7,162 nt of DNA. Source: Actinomycetes bacterium (GTDB lineage Bacteria > Actinomycetota > Acidimicrobiia > Acidimicrobiales > Palsa-688). A model generated the notes under the pieces. That model was not told the DNA's origin. It saw only the letters and a list, made by a program, of their open reading frames with translations, and ran no database searches. Where the stretch lies: contig JAJZWW010000165.1 in NCBI GenBank assembly GCA_021846485.1, positions 1-7,162 of the forward strand, written 5' to 3'. Positions 5,832 to 7,162 of this stretch are shown piece by piece (the first letter of the stretch is position 1; each line of letters opens with the position of its first letter). The position numbers and the translations under genes were made by a program.

Positions 5832-6154
5832 CCCGGGCGCCCATCGTTCTTCCGATCGAGGCCGACGACCGCTTCGCCGGAACGATCCGGCATGGCTGGG
5901 CTGGTGCCCACCCGATCCACGCCGCCGCCTGTGCCTGGTGCTGGGAGGCGAGATATGACACGCCGACGTTCGGCGATGCCGCCGCCTGGTTGGCCTCCCA
6001 CCTGACCGAGGTCCACGGTGCCCGACGGATCGTCGTTGCCCCCGCCTGGTGGCGCATGGTTCGACGTGGGGATCGCCCCACCGTCCGCCCGCTGGTGGCT
6101 GCCCTCGACGCCGGCTGGGCACAAGGCGTGATGACCCCGGCCCATGCGGCATGA
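5828..6154 (+). CDS. Small protein with a C2H2-like zinc site, function unknown
   Basis: The protein has 108 residues from ATG 5828, which overlaps the ATPase stop as ATGA; this coupling decides the start over an in-frame extension to 5777. Residues 35-63 contain C35-x2-C38, then 19 residues, then H58-x4-H63. The segment before and through the histidines (DAAAWLASHLTEVHG) is helical, as in C2H2 fingers, although the classical Cys-to-His spacing is about 12. The C-terminal half is Trp- and Arg-rich (APAWWRMVRRGDRP) and could touch nucleic acid or a partner protein. I recognise no family. Its place between the ATPase and SSB genes suggests an accessory replication factor or an adaptor for one of them, which is inference. 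Confidence 0.6.
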   Translation: MTRAPIVLPIEADDRFAGTIRHGWAGAHPIHAAACAWCWEARYDTPTFGDAAAWLASHLTEVHGARRIVVAPAWWRMVRRGDRPTVRPLVAALDAGWAQGVMTPAHAA

Positions 6155-6179
6155 CGCACCCAACCCGAATGATCCACCC

Positions 6180-6193
6180 GGGCCACCTGGCCC
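6180..6193 (+). other. Small GC-rich hairpin upstream of ssb
   Basis: GGGCC (6180-6184) pairs with GGCCC (6189-6193) around a 4-base loop, within the 58-base gap between the zinc-site gene and ssb. There is no T tract. It may shape the ssb leader, or it may simply reflect the base composition. Nothing else was seen in the gap apart from the A/G-rich ribosome-binding region GAAAGCAGGA at 6200-6209. Confidence 0.3.
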
Positions 6194-6212
6194 ACGACAG
6201 AAAGCAGGACCA

Positions 6213-6704
6213 ATGACCACCACCACTGCACCAGCGCCAATCCTGTACCGCACGCTGACGGGCAACCTGACCCGAGACCCTTTGCTCCGCTTCTCGGGCA
6301 AGGGGGCGGCCTGGGCGACGGCCGGCCTGGCGGTCAACCGCCACACCCGCCAGGAAGACGGTACGTGGTCGGAGGAACCTCCCGAGTTCTACGAGCTGGT
6401 GTGCTTCGGCGACCTCGCCGAGCACGTGGCCGAGTGCCTCGCCAAAGGGGATCGGGTGATCGCTGCCGGCAAGCTCGAAACCGATCACTGGACGGGCAGG
6501 GACGGCACCGAGCGCACGACCTACAAGCTGGTGTGCGACGACATCGGCCCCTCCCTGCGGCCGGGGACGGTCGAGGTCAACCGGACGACCCGATGGGAGA
6601 CCGGCCAGGGTGCTGCCCGTGACCAGTCTGCCCGTGACCAGATCGCCACCACCATGGCGGCGACGACTCCCGGCGAGCTGTTCGGTGAGGAGGAACCGTT
6701 CTGA
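6213..6704 (+). CDS. ssb: Single-stranded DNA-binding protein
   Basis: The protein has 163 residues from ATG 6213, preceded by GAAAGCAGGA (6200-6209); an in-frame extension to 6144 adds only Pro-rich sequence. SSB coats single-stranded DNA during replication, repair and recombination and recruits partners through its C-terminal tip. The OB fold spans about residues 13-118, with the typical opening TLTGNLTRDPLLRFSGKG, the central FYELVCFGDLAEHVAECLAKGDRV, and the strand pair VIAAGKLET / TTYKLVCDDIG. A short linker (119-155) contains the tandem ARDQS/ARDQI. The tip GEEEPF matches the acidic, Pro-Phe-ending tail of bacterial SSBs. At 163 residues it is near the usual bacterial length. Its location in a mobile-type operon implies an element-borne copy beside the host SSB. 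The stop overlaps the next start (TGATG). Confidence 0.95.
   Translation: MTTTTAPAPILYRTLTGNLTRDPLLRFSGKGAAWATAGLAVNRHTRQEDGTWSEEPPEFYELVCFGDLAEHVAECLAKGDRVIAAGKLETDHWTGRDGTERTTYKLVCDDIGPSLRPGTVEVNRTTRWETGQGAARDQSARDQIATTMAATTPGELFGEEEPF
6613..6641 (+). repeat. Perfect 14-base tandem repeat within ssb
   Basis: CTGCCCGTGACCAG occurs at 6613-6626 and again at 6628-6641, a 15-base period that keeps the reading frame. It encodes ARDQS followed by ARDQI in the SSB linker. This looks like a recent in-frame duplication by slippage in a region under weak constraint. Confidence 0.8.
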
Positions 6705-7162
6705 TGACCGGCGACCCCTGGCAGCTTCTCCCCGATCTCAGCACCGACGAGTTCGAAGCGTTGAAGGCCGACATCGCCGAACACGGAATCGTCGTCCCCG
6801 TCGAAGTCGACGAACACGGTGACCTGCTCGACGGGCACCACCGCGTGCGGGCGTGGAGTGAGCTGCGGGCAGAGGGCGTGAAGGTCCCGGACTATCCCCG
6901 GGTGGTCCGTGCCGGGCTCTCGGATGCCGAGAAGCGCCAGCTCGTCCGGGCGCTCAACCTGGCCCGCCGGCACCTGTCGGCCGAGGGACGCCGAGCACTC
7001 ATCGCGGATGCCATCCGGGACGACCCCGGTGCTTCCGATCGCCGGGTCGCCGTTGCCCTCGGGGTGAGCCCGACCACGGTCGGCACGGTCCGTGCCGAGC
7101 TGGTCGACGCCGGGGAAGTGTCCAGATTGGACACACGCACCGATCGGCACGGGGTCGAACGG
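6704..7162 (+). CDS. ParB-like (ParB/Srx fold) protein with HTH, cut at the window edge
   Basis: ATG 6704 shares one base with the ssb stop (TGATG). The frame is open for 153 codons to the last base, so the C-terminus is missing. Residues 7-70 match a ParB/sulfiredoxin-like domain: LLPDLSTDEFEALKADIAEHG, then a strand pair (VVPVEVDEHG), then the signature LLDGHHRVRAW (41-51), where classical ParB has GERRxRA. Residues 90-135 form a helix-turn-helix with recognition helix SPTTVGTVRAEL. ParB proteins bind centromere-like sites and partition DNA, but shorter relatives in phages and elements act as regulators or nucleases. No parA was seen, so partition cannot be concluded. The final residues (RLDTRTDRHGVER) resemble the polar motif that often follows the HTH in such proteins. 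Whether the protein continues much further is unknown. Confidence 0.85.
   Translation, partial: MTGDPWQLLPDLSTDEFEALKADIAEHGIVVPVEVDEHGDLLDGHHRVRAWSELRAEGVKVPDYPRVVRAGLSDAEKRQLVRALNLARRHLSAEGRRALIADAIRDDPGASDRRVAVALGVSPTTVGTVRAELVDAGEVSRLDTRTDRHGVER

Noticed and set aside
6144..6212. Longer SSB from ATG 6144
   Set aside because: The added residues are Pro-rich and unlike SSB N-termini. ATG 6213 follows an A/G-rich ribosome-binding region.
5355..6488. 377-codon open frame on the minus strand
   Set aside because: It runs opposite the ATPase, the zinc-site gene and ssb. It shows only low-complexity Arg/Gly/Ser sequence, and the opposite strand has a clear SSB.
1..7162. CRISPR array, tRNA, rRNA, attachment site or insertion sequence
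   Set aside because: No regularly spaced identical repeats of CRISPR size, no tRNA-like cloverleaf, no rRNA-like sequence and no transposase were seen by reading. This was not tested computationally.

Overview
The window is high-GC bacterial DNA with strong third-position G/C bias, several GTG starts and overlapping stop/start codons. This suggests an actinobacterium, but no rRNA, tRNA or species marker is present, so the genus cannot be named. The content looks like the replication and maintenance region of a mobile replicon (integrative element, plasmid or phage), not housekeeping chromosome. No integrase, capsid or conjugation gene falls inside the window.

Layout, all genes on the + strand. 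(1) Bases 1-346: a small ribbon-helix-helix-like regulator, whose 5' end overlaps a cluster of four GGTACC palindromes. (2) Bases 347-471: a short control region with two mutually exclusive hairpins, a weak candidate promoter and an inverted repeat. That repeat shares the core ACCA-N6-TGGT with the one upstream of the regulator. A 59-codon ORF also crosses this region. (3) Bases 472-1520: a basic protein of unknown function, then a small HNH-like zinc protein. (4) Bases 1517-4678: the centrepiece, a 1053-residue protein with a recognisable but divergent family B DNA polymerase core. It has an eroded exonuclease-like N-terminus and a C-terminal tail carrying an HTH-like segment and two Cys/His zinc sites. 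(5) Bases 4683-5831: a P-loop (AAA+-like) ATPase with a probable winged-helix C-terminus. (6) Bases 5828-6154: a small C2H2-like protein. (7) Bases 6213-6704: a single-stranded DNA-binding protein. (8) Bases 6704-7162: a ParB-like protein with an HTH, cut by the window edge.

The genes from 472 onward are joined by GTGA, GTGA, ATGA and TGATG overlaps and one 4-base gap, with only one larger gap of 58 bases before ssb. This implies a single translationally coupled operon. The inferred picture is a self-contained replication cassette: polymerase-like protein, ATPase motor or loader, SSB and ParB-like factor. The upstream RHH protein is a candidate autoregulator acting through the shared palindrome. 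The polymerase keeps the motif A Asp and the second motif C Asp, but has Asn for the first motif C Asp and lacks the motif B Lys. Whether it synthesises DNA is the main open question.
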